DNA from: Lacunisphaera limnophila
Lineage (GTDB): Bacteria > Verrucomicrobiota > Verrucomicrobiia > Opitutales > Opitutaceae
Direction of reading: 5' to 3'
NCBI RefSeq assembly: GCF_001746835.1
Contig: NZ_CP016094.1
Location: 1,984,001-2,048,000, forward strand
Length of the DNA stretch: 64,000 nucleotides
The notes under the pieces were generated by a model. It saw only the letters and a list, made by a program, of their open reading frames with translations. It was not told where the DNA came from and searched no databases. A program made the position numbers and the translations under genes. Below are positions 31,585-40,663 of this stretch, piece by piece. Each line of letters opens with the position of its first letter. The first letter of the stretch is position 1.

Positions 31585-34386
31585 GTGCCCTTGCCTGTCA
31601 CTGTCCGCCGTCATTTTCTCCCCTGGGATCGGCCGTTGCCCGTCCAGGCGGCGGCGTGGTTGGCGCGGGATTGGGTGGGAGCGGGTCCGCTGGATCTGAG
31701 CGGCGTCGGCGTGATCGTACCCACGCGCCAATCCGGCCGGCGCCTGCGCGAAGCGCTGGCGGAGCATGCGGCCGCGCGCGGCTCGGCGGTGCTGGCACCA
31801 CGCGTGGTGCTGCCGGAGGACTTGCTGGTGGCGCCGGGCGGGCTCGCGGCGGCGTCGCGGCTGGAAACGCAACTGGCTTGGGCGGAGACCCTGCGGTCGG
31901 CTGACCTGGAGGATTACCGGGCGGTGTTTCCGATCGATCCGCCGGCGCGGACATTTGGGTGGGCGGCGCGGCTGGCGGCGCAGTTGCAGCGGCTGCAGGC
32001 GACGTTGGGGGAGAATGGCCTGAGGTTGCGCGACGTGGTGCGGCGGGCGGGCGACGGCCTGCCGGAGACGACCCGTTGGACGCAGTTGGCGGAACTCGAA
32101 CAGCAATGCGACCGGGTGCTGGCGGCGGCGGGTCGCTGCGAGCCGCAGGCGGCGCGCCTGGCGGCGGCGCGGAACGCGGTGTGGCCGGAGGGGTGCACGC
32201 GCCTCGTGCTGCTCGCCACACCCGATCCCCTTCCCCTGGTGGTGGGGGTGCTTACCGTGCTGGCCCGGGAGCATCCCGTGGAGGTAGTGGTGTTCGGACC
32301 CCCTGGACGGGAGGAAGATTTTGACGAGTGGGGCCGGCCGCGCGAGTCCGCCTGGTCGCACCGGCCGCTGGCGCTGGCGGATTTCGGATCGCAGGTGCAT
32401 CTGTGTGCCGATGTCGCGGACCAGGCGGCGCGGGTGGTGCAACTGGCGCGCGAGTATGGCGGACCGGAGGGGGCGCTGGCGGTTGGTGTGGCGGACGCCG
32501 ACGTGGCGCCCGCTCTCGAGAGCGGCCTGCGGGGGGCGGGGCTGGCCGTGTTCAACCCGGGCGGCCGGCCACGGCAGCGGGACGGTTTGCACGCGCTGCT
32601 GGCCGCGCTGGTAGCGCTCGTGCGCGAGCCGGCTTTTGAGGCGGTGCAGGCGCTGGCCCGGTGCCCGGATTTCCTTAGCTGGCTGGCGACGCGGGCCGGC
32701 GGTGATTTCTCGCCGGCGGCGGCGCTGGGCGAACTCGACGAGCTGCATGCGCGGCACCTGCCCGCCACGATCCTCCACGCGCTCGGGCACACGGGCCGCC
32801 GGCCGGCGGCGCGCACCGTGCTCGAGGGCGCGCAGGGGCTGCGCGACCGGCTGCTGAGCGGGGAGTTTCCCGCCAATGCGGCGGCCACCCTGCAGCAGCT
32901 GTTCGGGGCGCGGCGCGTGGCCGGCGGTTCGGCGCTGGCGGAATCGGCGGAAGCCTGGATGGAGGTGCTGCGCGAGGCGGCGGCGGCGCGGGAGAATTTT
33001 GCCGGACTCACGGCGGCGGAGTGGTGGGAACTGGCGCTGAGCCGGTTCGGGGAAAGCCTGGGGTTCGAGCCACGGCCGGCGGGAGCAGTGGACCTGCTGG
33101 GCTGGCTGGAACTGCTGTGGGAGGACGCGCCGCACCTGGTGGTGACGGGTTTGAACGACGGACGCGTGCCTGAGACGGTGGCGGGGGATCCCTTTTTGCC
33201 GGAGGCGCTGCGCGCGCGGCTGGGCCTCAAGACGAACGAGGCGCGCTTCGCCCGCGATGCTTACCTGTTGGCCGCGCTGGCGGAGTGCCGCCGGGCCACC
33301 GGGCGGCTCGACCTGCTGGTGGGCAAGGTGTCGGCGGCGGGCGACCCGCTGCGGCCGTCGCGCTTGCTGCTGGCGTGCGAGGCGGCGGAGCTGCCCGCGC
33401 GCGTGGCCGCGCTGTTCCGGCCGTTGTCGGCCGGCCGCCCGGGCCTGCCGTGGCGGCGGGCCTGGCGATTGCTGCCGGCCGTGGAGCCGGGGCCGACGCG
33501 GGTCTCGGTGACGGCGTTCCGCGACTATCTGCGGTGTCCGTTCCGTTTCTACCTGAAGCAGGTGCTGAAGCTGGAGACGGTGGACCCGGCCAAGAGCGAG
33601 CTCGACGCGCTGGATTTCGGCACGCTCTGTCATGCCGCGCTCGAGGCGCTGGGCCGGGAGCCGGCGCTGCGCGATTGCACGGAGGCGCCGGTGCTGCGCG
33701 AGTACCTGCTGGCGCACGTGGACCGGCGGTCGCGGGAGCGCTACGGCCCGGAACTCACGCTGCCGCTGATCGTGCAGCTCGAGTCCGCCCGGCAGCGGCT
33801 GGCGCGTGCGGCGGAAGTGCTGGCGGAGCAGCGGGCGGCGGGCTGGGGGGTCGCCGGCGACAATGACCTGGAGCGGAAATTCGAGCTGCGGCTCGGCGCG
33901 ATCACGGTGAGCGGGAAGATCGACCGCATCGAGCACCACGCTGACAGCGGCGCCGTGCGGGTGATCGACTACAAGACCTCCGACCAGGCGGTGGCGCCGC
34001 CCGCCGCGCACGTGCGGAGCGCGCGGCGCGATGAGACCGCTCCGGACTGGGCGCGTTTTCGGGTGGAGGGCCGCGACCTGGTGTGGACGGACCTGCAGTT
34101 GCCGCTGTACCTGGAGGCGCTCGCAGGGGAATTCGGCCCGGCGGCGACGGCGGGGTATTTCAACCTGCCGAAGGCGGTCGGCGAGACCGGGCTGGTCCTG
34201 TGGGAGGCGTATGACGACACCTGGCGCGCCGCGGCGCGGCGTTGTGCGGAAGGCGTGGCCGCCGCGGTGACGGCGGGGACCTTCTGGCCGCCGGCCGAGC
34301 TGCCGGCGCGGGAGGAGGACGACCGGTTTGCCGGGCTGTTTCACCATGGCACGGCGGACAGCGTGGACTGGAGGGGGGCGCCATGA
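31585..34386 (+). CDS. AddB-like PD-(D/E)XK nuclease/inactivated-helicase subunit
   Basis: Probable subunit of an AddAB-type double-strand-break resection complex. 933 residues from a GTG. The N-terminus has a helicase-like fold (GVIVPTRQSGRRLREALAEH) without a proper Walker A lysine, as expected of AddB. The C-terminal nuclease domain shows SVTAFRDYLRCPFRFYLKQV, LDFGTLCHAALEAL, GKIDRIE and VIDYKTS, carrying the D-x(n)-D/E-x-K active site. Beyond the Cys in YLRCPF the usual C-terminal cysteine triad for a 4Fe-4S staple is not seen. The stop overlaps the start of the helicase gene (ATGA at 34383-34386), so the two are translationally coupled. Confidence 0.85.
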   Translation: MPLPVTVRRHFLPWDRPLPVQAAAWLARDWVGAGPLDLSGVGVIVPTRQSGRRLREALAEHAAARGSAVLAPRVVLPEDLLVAPGGLAAASRLETQLAWAETLRSADLEDYRAVFPIDPPARTFGWAARLAAQLQRLQATLGENGLRLRDVVRRAGDGLPETTRWTQLAELEQQCDRVLAAAGRCEPQAARLAAARNAVWPEGCTRLVLLATPDPLPLVVGVLTVLAREHPVEVVVFGPPGREEDFDEWGRPRESAWSHRPLALADFGSQVHLCADVADQAARVVQLAREYGGPEGALAVGVADADVAPALESGLRGAGLAVFNPGGRPRQRDGLHALLAALVALVREPAFEAVQALARCPDFLSWLATRAGGDFSPAAALGELDELHARHLPATILHALGHTGRRPAARTVLEGAQGLRDRLLSGEFPANAAATLQQLFGARRVAGGSALAESAEAWMEVLREAAAARENFAGLTAAEWWELALSRFGESLGFEPRPAGAVDLLGWLELLWEDAPHLVVTGLNDGRVPETVAGDPFLPEALRARLGLKTNEARFARDAYLLAALAECRRATGRLDLLVGKVSAAGDPLRPSRLLLACEAAELPARVAALFRPLSAGRPGLPWRRAWRLLPAVEPGPTRVSVTAFRDYLRCPFRFYLKQVLKLETVDPAKSELDALDFGTLCHAALEALGREPALRDCTEAPVLREYLLAHVDRRSRERYGPELTLPLIVQLESARQRLARAAEVLAEQRAAGWGVAGDNDLERKFELRLGAITVSGKIDRIEHHADSGAVRVIDYKTSDQAVAPPAAHVRSARRDETAPDWARFRVEGRDLVWTDLQLPLYLEALAGEFGPAATAGYFNLPKAVGETGLVLWEAYDDTWRAAARRCAEGVAAAVTAGTFWPPAELPAREEDDRFAGLFHHGTADSVDWRGAP

Positions 34387-37300
34387 ACCCGATCGGCCAT
34401 GTGATGATCCTCGCCTCGGCGGGCTCGGGCAAGACCTACGCGCTCACGAACCGGTACGTGCGGCTCCTCGCGCACGGGGCGAAACCGGAGCGGATCGCGG
34501 CGCTGACCTTCACGCGCAAAGCGGCGGGGGAATTTTTCGATGAGATCCTGAAGAAACTTGCCGGCGCGGCCGGGAGCGAGGCGGCGGCTGCGGCCCTGGC
34601 GGCGGAGATCGGGCGGCCCGGGATGGGGCCGGCCGAGTTTCTGGGGCTGTTGCGGACCGTGACGGAGGCGATGCACCGGCTCAACCTGGGGACGCTCGAC
34701 AGTTTTTTCGCCCGGGTGGTGCGGGCCTTCCCGCTGGAGCTCGGGCTCGGCGGCGACTTCGAGGTGCTGCAGGCCCACGGGGCGCGGCTGGAGCGGCGGA
34801 AGGTGTTGCGGCGGATGTTCGCCCCCGGGGACGGCGGCACTGCGCGGCAGGATTTCATCGAGGCGTTCAAGCGCGCCACCTTCGGGACGGAGGAGAAGCA
34901 GCTGGGCGCGCGGCTGGATGCCTTCCTGGACGAGCACGCCGAGGTTTACCTGGCCGCGCCGGACCGGGCGGTGTGGGGGCAGGCGGACCGGATCTGGCCG
35001 GCGGGGAGCGCGTGGCTGGTGGCGGCGGACGCGAAAAAACGCGCCGCGGCGGCCGCGGCCCTGCGGGACGCGCTGCCCTGGGCGACCTTCAGCGAGGCGC
35101 AGCGGCGGCGCTGGGAGGATTTTTTCACGACGCTGCCCGACTGGGCACCCGGAGCGCCCCTGCCCAAGCCCGTGGCGTATCTGACCGGGAACGCCTTCAA
35201 GGGGTGGCCCCAGTTGACGGAGATCACGGTGGAGCGGAAAAAAGTGCCGTTGAACCCGGCGGCCAGCCAGGCCCTGCGGGCGCTGGTCAGCGGGCTGGTC
35301 GGGGCGGAACTGGCGCGGCGGCTGGAGACGACGCAGGGCATGTTCGCCGTGCTGCGCGGTTATGAAGAAGTCTATGACGGGGTGGTGCGGCGGGCGGGCC
35401 GGCTGACCTTCGCGGACGTGCAGCGGCTGCTGCGTCCGGATACCCCGGACGGGGCGCGCCGGCTCACGCGGGAGGCGGCGGCCGAGGCGCGGCTGTTCAT
35501 CGACTGGCGGCTGGACGCGCAGATCGATCACTGGCTGCTGGACGAATTCCAGGACACGAGCTTCGGGCAATGGAGCGTGTTACGAAATCTGATCGACGAG
35601 GCGGTGCAGGATCCCGCGGCGGCGCGCAGCTTCTTTTATGTGGGGGACGTGAAGCAGGCGATTTTCGCGTGGCGCGAGGGCGACGCGCGGCTGTTCCGGG
35701 AGATTTTCGACCATTATAATGAGGTGCAGCCAGGGACGATCCGGGAGGAGCGGCTGGACCGTTCGTGGCGGTCCGGTCCCGCGGTGATCGCGATGGTCAA
35801 CCGCGTGATGGGCGACGCCGCGGCCCTGGCGCGGCTGTTTCCGGAGGAGGCGGCGGCCCGGTGGACGCGGGAGTGGCGCGATCATGAAAGCGCCCGCCCG
35901 CAGCTCGCCGGTTACGCCACGCTGCGGCACGCCGAGGAGCAGGCGGGGCGGTTTGCGGAGACCCTGCGGATCATCGCGGAGACCGGCGCGTTGGAGCGCG
36001 GGCTGAGCGTGGCGGTGCTGGTGCAGAAAAACAGCACGGCGGCGGAGCTGGCGGATTACCTGCGGCGCGAGGGTGGGTTGCCGGCGCTGGCGGAGTCGGA
36101 CCTGCACGTCGGCACGGACAATCCGCTGGCGTGCGCGCTGCTGGCCTTGTTCCGGGTGGCGGCCCATCCGGGGGACCGGGCGGCGTGGGGCATGTCGCGA
36201 TGACGCCCCTGCATGCCCTGCTGGTGGAGGCGGAATGCGCGACCGGGGATGCCCTGACGTTGCGGCTGCTCGGTGAGATTTACGCCGGAGGGTTTGAGCG
36301 CACGGTGGAAGCGTGGGTGCACCGGCTGGAGCCGGTCCTAGCGCCGGACGATCAGTTCAGCCGGGAGCGGGGACGGCAGTTGGCCGAGGCGGCCCGCTTG
36401 TATGACGAGACGGGAAGCCGGGATGTGGCGGAGTTCGTGCAGTTCGTCGAACGACACACGGTACGGGAGGCGGAAACGGCGGCGGTGGTGCGCGTGATGA
36501 CGGTGCACAAGGCGAAGGGGCTTGGTTTTGACCTGGTGGTGTTACCCGATCTGGAGGGCACGCGCCTGGCGGCGCGCCGGCGCGGGCTGGCAGTGCAGCG
36601 GGCCACCGACCGGACGGTGGATTGGATCTATGACCTGCCGCCGGAGACCTTTTATGCCCAGGACGAGGTCCTGGCCGGCTATGTGGCGGGGGCGGAGGCC
36701 GATGCCTGTTACGAGGCCTTTGCCTTACTGTATGTGGCGATGACGCGCGCGAAACGGGCCATGTATGTCATCACAGAACCAGTTGGCACCTCGCAGTCGC
36801 ATAATTTCCCGCGCTGGCTGCAGGAGACCTTGGGCGAGGAATGGTCGGCGGGAGACGAGCGGTGGTACGAGGCGGTGGGACCGGCGACGCCAGCGGCTGA
36901 TTCCGAGGCCCGGCTGGTGGTGGGAGCGGGCGGGCGCGTGACGCGGCGCCCTGCGCTGGCGCCGTCCGAAGCCACGCCCGGTGACGTCGCGGGTGAGCGC
37001 CTCTTCGCTTTGGAGGTGGCCGGTGGCGCGGCGGCCTTCGGCCGGGGGGTACACGATTTGCTGGCCCAGGTGGAGTGGGGTGGGGGTGAGGTCACGGCCC
37101 GGATGGCCCAATCGTGGGCTGACGCAGGGCCGGCCGGAGCCGAAGCGCTGGCCTGCCTGCAGGAGCCGGCTCTCGCCGAGGTCTGGCGGCCCCCGGTCGC
37201 GGCGCGAGCCGAGGTGTGGCGCGAGCGAGCCTTTGAGATGGTGTGGGAGGGGGTGTGGGTCACAGGCGTCTTTGACCGGGTGATCGTGGCTTTTGATGAC

Positions 37301-37513
37301 CAGAACCGGCCGATCCAGGCCGCGCTCTTTGATTTCAAGACCGACCTGGTGGATGAGTCCCGGCTGGGGGCCGCGGCCCGGCCGCATGAGGCCCAAATGG
37401 GGCTCTATCGTGAGGCGGTCGCCCGTCTGAGTGGGCTACCGCTGGCCGCGGTCAGTGCCCGGCTCGTGTTTACGCGGGTGCGGCGGACCGTGGCGATCGG
37501 GGTAGCCGGGTAA
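34383..37513 (+). pseudogene. AddA-like UvrD-family helicase-nuclease, frame broken at about 36187
   Basis: Partner helicase of the AddB-like protein. The first frame (34383-36203, 606 residues) has Walker A ASAGSGKTYALTNRY at 11-25, LTFTRKAAGEFF, motif II LLDEFQDTSFGQW, the VGDVKQAIFAWREGD motif, and motif IV-like SWRSGPAVI. It stops in TGA at 36201-36203. The second frame (from the ATG at 36200, 437 residues) continues with motif V VMTVHKAKGLGFDLVVLPDL, motif VI LLYVAMTRAKRAMYV, and a C-terminal nuclease domain ending LFDFKTDLVDE. The break lies in the G4 run 36187-36190; one more G would join both into about 1,042 residues, the usual AddA size. The alternative is a split gene with ATGA coupling, but the cut would fall inside the second RecA domain. 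Confidence 0.85.
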
Positions 37514-37572
37514 AATTCGGGCTGGACACCGGGTAAGGGCGCTAGCACGTTGCCCGTTTAATCAATCTCACC

Positions 37573-37674
37573 ATGGGTAACCTGAAGAAGAAACGTCGTC
37601 TGAAAATGTCGAAGCACAAACGCCGGAAGCGCCTCAAGGCGAACCGCCACAAGAAGCGTACGTGGCAGAAGTAA
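37573..37674 (+). CDS. AURKAIP1/COX24 (mS38-like) ribosomal microprotein
   Basis: 33 residues, extremely basic: [20 protein letters not shown] then [13 protein letters not shown]. The K-R-x-K-M-x-x-H-K-R-x-K-R-x-K pattern matches the bacterial AURKAIP1/COX24-domain proteins, related to mitochondrial small-subunit protein mS38. Such tiny proteins are found in Bacteroidota and relatives and are expected to be ribosome-associated. The gene stands alone: 59 bases after the helicase frame and followed by a perfect 10-bp terminator. The start context is ATCAATCTCACC, with no SD. Confidence 0.87.
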   Translation: MGNLKKKRRLKMSKHKRRKRLKANRHKKRTWQK

Positions 37675-37700
37675 GCCGGCATCGTCCCATCCTTTGACCT

Positions 37701-37728
37701 AAACCCGTCCCTTGATGGACGGGTTTTT
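37701..37728 (+). terminator. Rho-independent terminator after the microprotein
   Basis: AAACCCGTCC (37701-37710), loop CTTGAT, GGACGGGTTT (37717-37726) and continuing T-run: a perfect 10-bp stem 26 bases past the stop. Confidence 0.9.
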
Positions 37729-37735
37729 GTTTGGC

Positions 37736-37789
37736 CGGCCCTAGCGGCACCCGTTCAGGGGTAAAACATTAGGCAAACTGCTAGGGCCG
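37736..37789. repeat. 10-bp inverted repeat with 34-base centre
   Basis: CGGCCCTAGC (37736-37745) and GCTAGGGCCG (37780-37789) are exact inverted copies. They lie in the 256-base gap between the microprotein terminator and the pilus operon. The centre is AT-richer (GGGTAAAACATTAGGCAAAC). Could be an operator or leader hairpin; no known element is matched. Confidence 0.5.
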
Positions 37790-37813
37790 CCCGTGCTGAT
37801 AATGGTTTTCGTC

Positions 37814-37842
37814 TTGTCAGGTGGGTAAGTGCCCCATATCCA
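37814..37842 (+). promoter_or_regulatory. Candidate promoter of the pilus-like operon
   Basis: TTGTCA (37814-37819), a 17-base spacer and TATCCA (37837-37842), 89 bases before the pilM-like start. The -35 is five of six; the -10 is weak. Confidence 0.4.
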
Positions 37843-37930
37843 GCATCTCCTGCAATGGGCCTGCTTCTTCACCAAGTGGTAGTCGTCCTGCGCTAAATTA
37901 CTCTCACCAGCTTACCCAAACGGCACCTGC

Positions 37931-38971
37931 ATGTTGTTCGCAAAAAAGTCCAAAGGATTTTGCGTCGAAATCGGCGAGCACCTCACGTTGATGGCGCGTC
38001 TCTCCAGTCCTGACGCACCGTTTGTCGTGGAGGAGCTGAAGGAGCTGGCGGCGGGTGACAAAGAGGGTATCGCCGAGTGGACGAAGGCGGCGGAGGGCAA
38101 GGGCGGTAGCGGTTATGTGCATGCCACTTGCGGTGTATTTCCGGTCAAGCGCATCGTGCGACGCCACACCTTGGATCTGAAACGGCTGAAGGATCCGGCC
38201 TACTTTGGTGAAATTTACACCCAGCAGTTTCGGGTGGAAGCGGACAAATACACCATGCGGGTGTTGAATCCGGATGACGGCAGCGAATATGATCAGGTCA
38301 AGGGTACGCAGAAGGAAGCGCTGTTCTGCGGTTTGCCTTCCGATGAAGTCATCGCGGTCCAAGACCAGCTGCTGGAACAGGGGATCTATCCGGAGCGGCT
38401 TGAGCTCGGTACCCTGGCGACCCTCGGTGGAGTGGTCAGTTATCTCAAATTCAAGCAAATCAAGACTCCCGTGCTCCTGCTTGAGATCGGATCCGAGGTC
38501 ACGCACAGCTTCATCGTGAGCGCGGACGGGGTGGATATCTCCCGGCCGATTCCCAGCGGCATCTCCGCCATGATCCCCGTCGTCCAGAAGGAGCTCGGGT
38601 TGAAGGATGAAGAATCAGCCAAGAAGCTCTTTTACTCCAACACCTTTGATTTCACGAGCATGGGCGGGACCCTGGTGAAAAAGCTGCTGAAGGAGCTCCA
38701 GTCGTCCATCGGTTTCTACGAAGTCCAGACCGGCCAGTCGATTGGCAGCCTGTTCTGCACCCAGCTGCCCTCCAGCCTCGCCTGGCTGGGTACGACGATG
38801 GGTGCCGCCTTGGGCGTACCGCTGATCAAGGTTGAGATGGGCCCGTGGATCGAATCGCTCGACATCAAACTGGCGCCGGATGTGACCCTGTCCCAGCCCG
38901 AGGAAAAATGGTTTGGCTTGGTCTCCCTGCTAGCTTCCCACCAAAATGCTGCCCCTGAAGAGAAAAAGTGA
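37931..38971 (+). CDS. pilM: PilM-like actin-fold pilus assembly protein
   Basis: 346-residue cytosolic protein in the place and with the features of PilM, the actin-like ATPase that couples the inner-membrane PilN/O platform to the cytoplasm. Possible phosphate loops: GFCVEIGEH near the start and VLLLEIGSEVTHSFIVS in the middle, with a third glycine-containing stretch AWLGTTMGAALG near the C-terminus. It is more diverged than Proteobacterial PilM. The next gene overlaps its last 26 bases in another frame, so translation is coupled. The assignment depends on the following PilN/PilO/secretin order as much as on sequence. Confidence 0.75.
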   Translation: MLFAKKSKGFCVEIGEHLTLMARLSSPDAPFVVEELKELAAGDKEGIAEWTKAAEGKGGSGYVHATCGVFPVKRIVRRHTLDLKRLKDPAYFGEIYTQQFRVEADKYTMRVLNPDDGSEYDQVKGTQKEALFCGLPSDEVIAVQDQLLEQGIYPERLELGTLATLGGVVSYLKFKQIKTPVLLLEIGSEVTHSFIVSADGVDISRPIPSGISAMIPVVQKELGLKDEESAKKLFYSNTFDFTSMGGTLVKKLLKELQSSIGFYEVQTGQSIGSLFCTQLPSSLAWLGTTMGAALGVPLIKVEMGPWIESLDIKLAPDVTLSQPEEKWFGLVSLLASHQNAAPEEKK

Positions 38972-39581
38972 CGCCCAGCCGGCCGCGGCGCCCCGCTGGC
39001 ACACGAACTTCCGCAACTTTGAACGGTTGCCGGACACGAAAGTCGTGCGCACCGCCTTTTTCATCAACACGGCGGCGGTGGCCATCGCCTTGGGTGCCGC
39101 CATGGCCTTGGGGTATCAGGAATACACCAATCTGAACATCCGCGAGCAGATTGCCCTGGCCGAGGCCGAGATCCAAGCGAACCAGCAGCAAAACGCGGAA
39201 GCGACCCGTCTTTCCAAGCAGTTTGCCGAGCAGATCAAGAAATTCGACGAGGCCGCGAATTTCCTGACCATCCCGATTTCCCCGTTGGAATATGCGACCA
39301 TCCTCGGCGAGACGATGCCGCGCGGGGTCGTCATCGATTACCTGGAAACCCGTGCCCGCAGCGCGGCCGCCAACACCCCCACGGTTTACCAACTCCGCGG
39401 CCGCGTCGCCGGCAGTCCGGATCAGGCGAGCGGCGTGGCATCTGAATACGTGGATATCCTGCGGGCCCAGCCGCGGCTCAGCGAGATCTTCGGGGCGATC
39501 AACCTGAACAAGATCAACCGCGACGCCAGCGGCAGTTTCCTCACCTTCGAAATCTCCCTCACGGTCAAAGCCAAAAAATAA
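38946..39581 (+). CDS. pilN: PilN-like bitopic membrane protein
   Basis: 211 residues. A short basic cytoplasmic tail (about 1-35) is followed by one hydrophobic helix (FFINTAAVAIALGAAMALGY), a periplasmic coiled coil (IREQIALAEAEIQANQQQNA and on) and a ferredoxin-like C-terminal domain, the layout of PilN/GspL-C proteins. The strand-rich end (VYQLRGRVAGS; FEISLTVKAKK) fits. It overlaps pilM by 26 bases and ends two bases before the next gene. PilN normally docks on PilM through its cytoplasmic tail; a conserved INLLP motif is not seen here, so partner contacts may differ. Confidence 0.68.
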   Translation: MLPLKRKSDAQPAAAPRWHTNFRNFERLPDTKVVRTAFFINTAAVAIALGAAMALGYQEYTNLNIREQIALAEAEIQANQQQNAEATRLSKQFAEQIKKFDEAANFLTIPISPLEYATILGETMPRGVVIDYLETRARSAAANTPTVYQLRGRVAGSPDQASGVASEYVDILRAQPRLSEIFGAINLNKINRDASGSFLTFEISLTVKAKK

Positions 39582-39582
39582 C

Positions 39583-40152
39583 ATGACCGCCGCTGATCTA
39601 CTCGTCTTCGCCAAAAAGCACCTCACGGGTACCATTTGCCTGCTGGTCACCCTCGTTTGCGGCGCCTTGCTCTATTTCCGCTCCGACACGGTCAGTGTGA
39701 GCCAGAGCCTGTATGAGGCCAAGTCCGCCGAATCCGCCAAGATGCTCAGCAACGTCAAGGCCGCTCCCGGGCTGGCGGAACAAGTCACCGAGATCCAGCA
39801 GCTGGGTAAGGAACTGAACGACCGCCTGGTCAACGCCAACCAGCTAGCCGTCAACCTCCAGTATTTCTACAAGCTCGAGGCGGACAACGACGTCAAGTTG
39901 CTTGATGTCCGGCAGGACACCGGGCCGCGCGCGGGCGCCAAGACCCTTTTCACCACCGTGCCCTTCAGCCTCTCGGTGCAGGGCACCTATGCGCAGCTGG
40001 TCAAATTTCTGGGTGAACTGCAAAACGGCCGCCACCTCTGTCGGATCAACAGCGCGGTCTTCAACAAGGCGGGCGGGGCCAGTGCGGCCGACCTGTCCGC
40101 CGCCCAGGAAATGACGCTCACGCTGAGCGTCGAACTACTCGGACAATCATGA
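39583..40152 (+). CDS. pilO: PilO-like bitopic membrane protein
   Basis: 189 residues: an N-terminal helix (LTGTICLLVTLVCGALLYF), a coiled coil (SAKMLSNVKAAPGLAEQVTE onward) and a C-terminal alpha/beta domain with TVPFSLSVQGTYAQLVKFLG, which strongly recalls the PilO domain (strand followed by Y-x-x-L-x-x-F-L helix). Expected to pair with the PilN-like protein in the inner membrane and reach toward the secretin. Its last four bases overlap the start of the next gene (ATGA at 40149-40152). Confidence 0.72.
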   Translation: MTAADLLVFAKKHLTGTICLLVTLVCGALLYFRSDTVSVSQSLYEAKSAESAKMLSNVKAAPGLAEQVTEIQQLGKELNDRLVNANQLAVNLQYFYKLEADNDVKLLDVRQDTGPRAGAKTLFTTVPFSLSVQGTYAQLVKFLGELQNGRHLCRINSAVFNKAGGASAADLSAAQEMTLTLSVELLGQS

Positions 40153-40652
40153 GCTCACCCCTCTCCCGTTCTGCGCTCCGCCTCATCGGCCTCGCCGGCC
40201 TGTGCTGGCTCGCCGTCACGCCGCTGGCGGCGCAGGTGGAGGCCATTGTCGCGCCGGCGAAGCGGACCGAGGTCCTCGCCCGCGCGCAGCAGATCTTTGC
40301 GGCCAAGCCGGTGCCGAGCAATGCGGCCAATCCGTTCTTCTCCGAATCCTTCAATGAGGTGCGTTTCGGCACCTCCGGTCAGGCGCAGGTTGACACCAAC
40401 GTGCCGGCGCCGGCTGGTCCCAAGACCGGCGGGGCGCTGCTTCAGGCCATCGCCCTGAGCCTGAAGCCCAGCGGCTACTTTGTTTTCGGGGGCGCGCCCA
40501 CGCTGGTCTTCGGTCAAAAGCGGGTCAAAGCCGGCGGCCTGCTGACTATTAACTTTGAAGGCACTGAATACACCCTAGAGGTCACCAAACTCGACCGCAC
40601 CAACTTTACCCTCCGGCTGAACCGTGAGGAATTTACCCGGCCCATCAAATAA
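40149..40652 (+). CDS. Exported protein in PilP position
   Basis: 167 residues with an N-terminal signal sequence (LIGLAGLCWLAVTPLAAQ, cleavage near residue 28). The mature part has a disordered proline-rich stretch and a small beta-rich C-terminal domain (GYFVFGGAPTLVFGQKRVKA, then FEGTEYTLEVTKLDRTNFTL) which could be the HR-like fold of PilP/GspC that bridges the inner-membrane platform to the secretin. No lipobox is seen, unlike many PilP lipoproteins. Function is assigned from position and this resemblance only. Confidence 0.6.
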   Translation: MSSPLSRSALRLIGLAGLCWLAVTPLAAQVEAIVAPAKRTEVLARAQQIFAAKPVPSNAANPFFSESFNEVRFGTSGQAQVDTNVPAPAGPKTGGALLQAIALSLKPSGYFVFGGAPTLVFGQKRVKAGGLLTINFEGTEYTLEVTKLDRTNFTLRLNREEFTRPIK

Positions 40653-40663
40653 GGAAGAACTCT

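Noticed and set aside
36200-37513. Independent second gene starting at the ATGA
   Set aside because: It lacks a Walker A and begins in the middle of the helicase second RecA domain; better read as the 3' part of one broken AddA-like gene, though kept as an open alternative in the findings.
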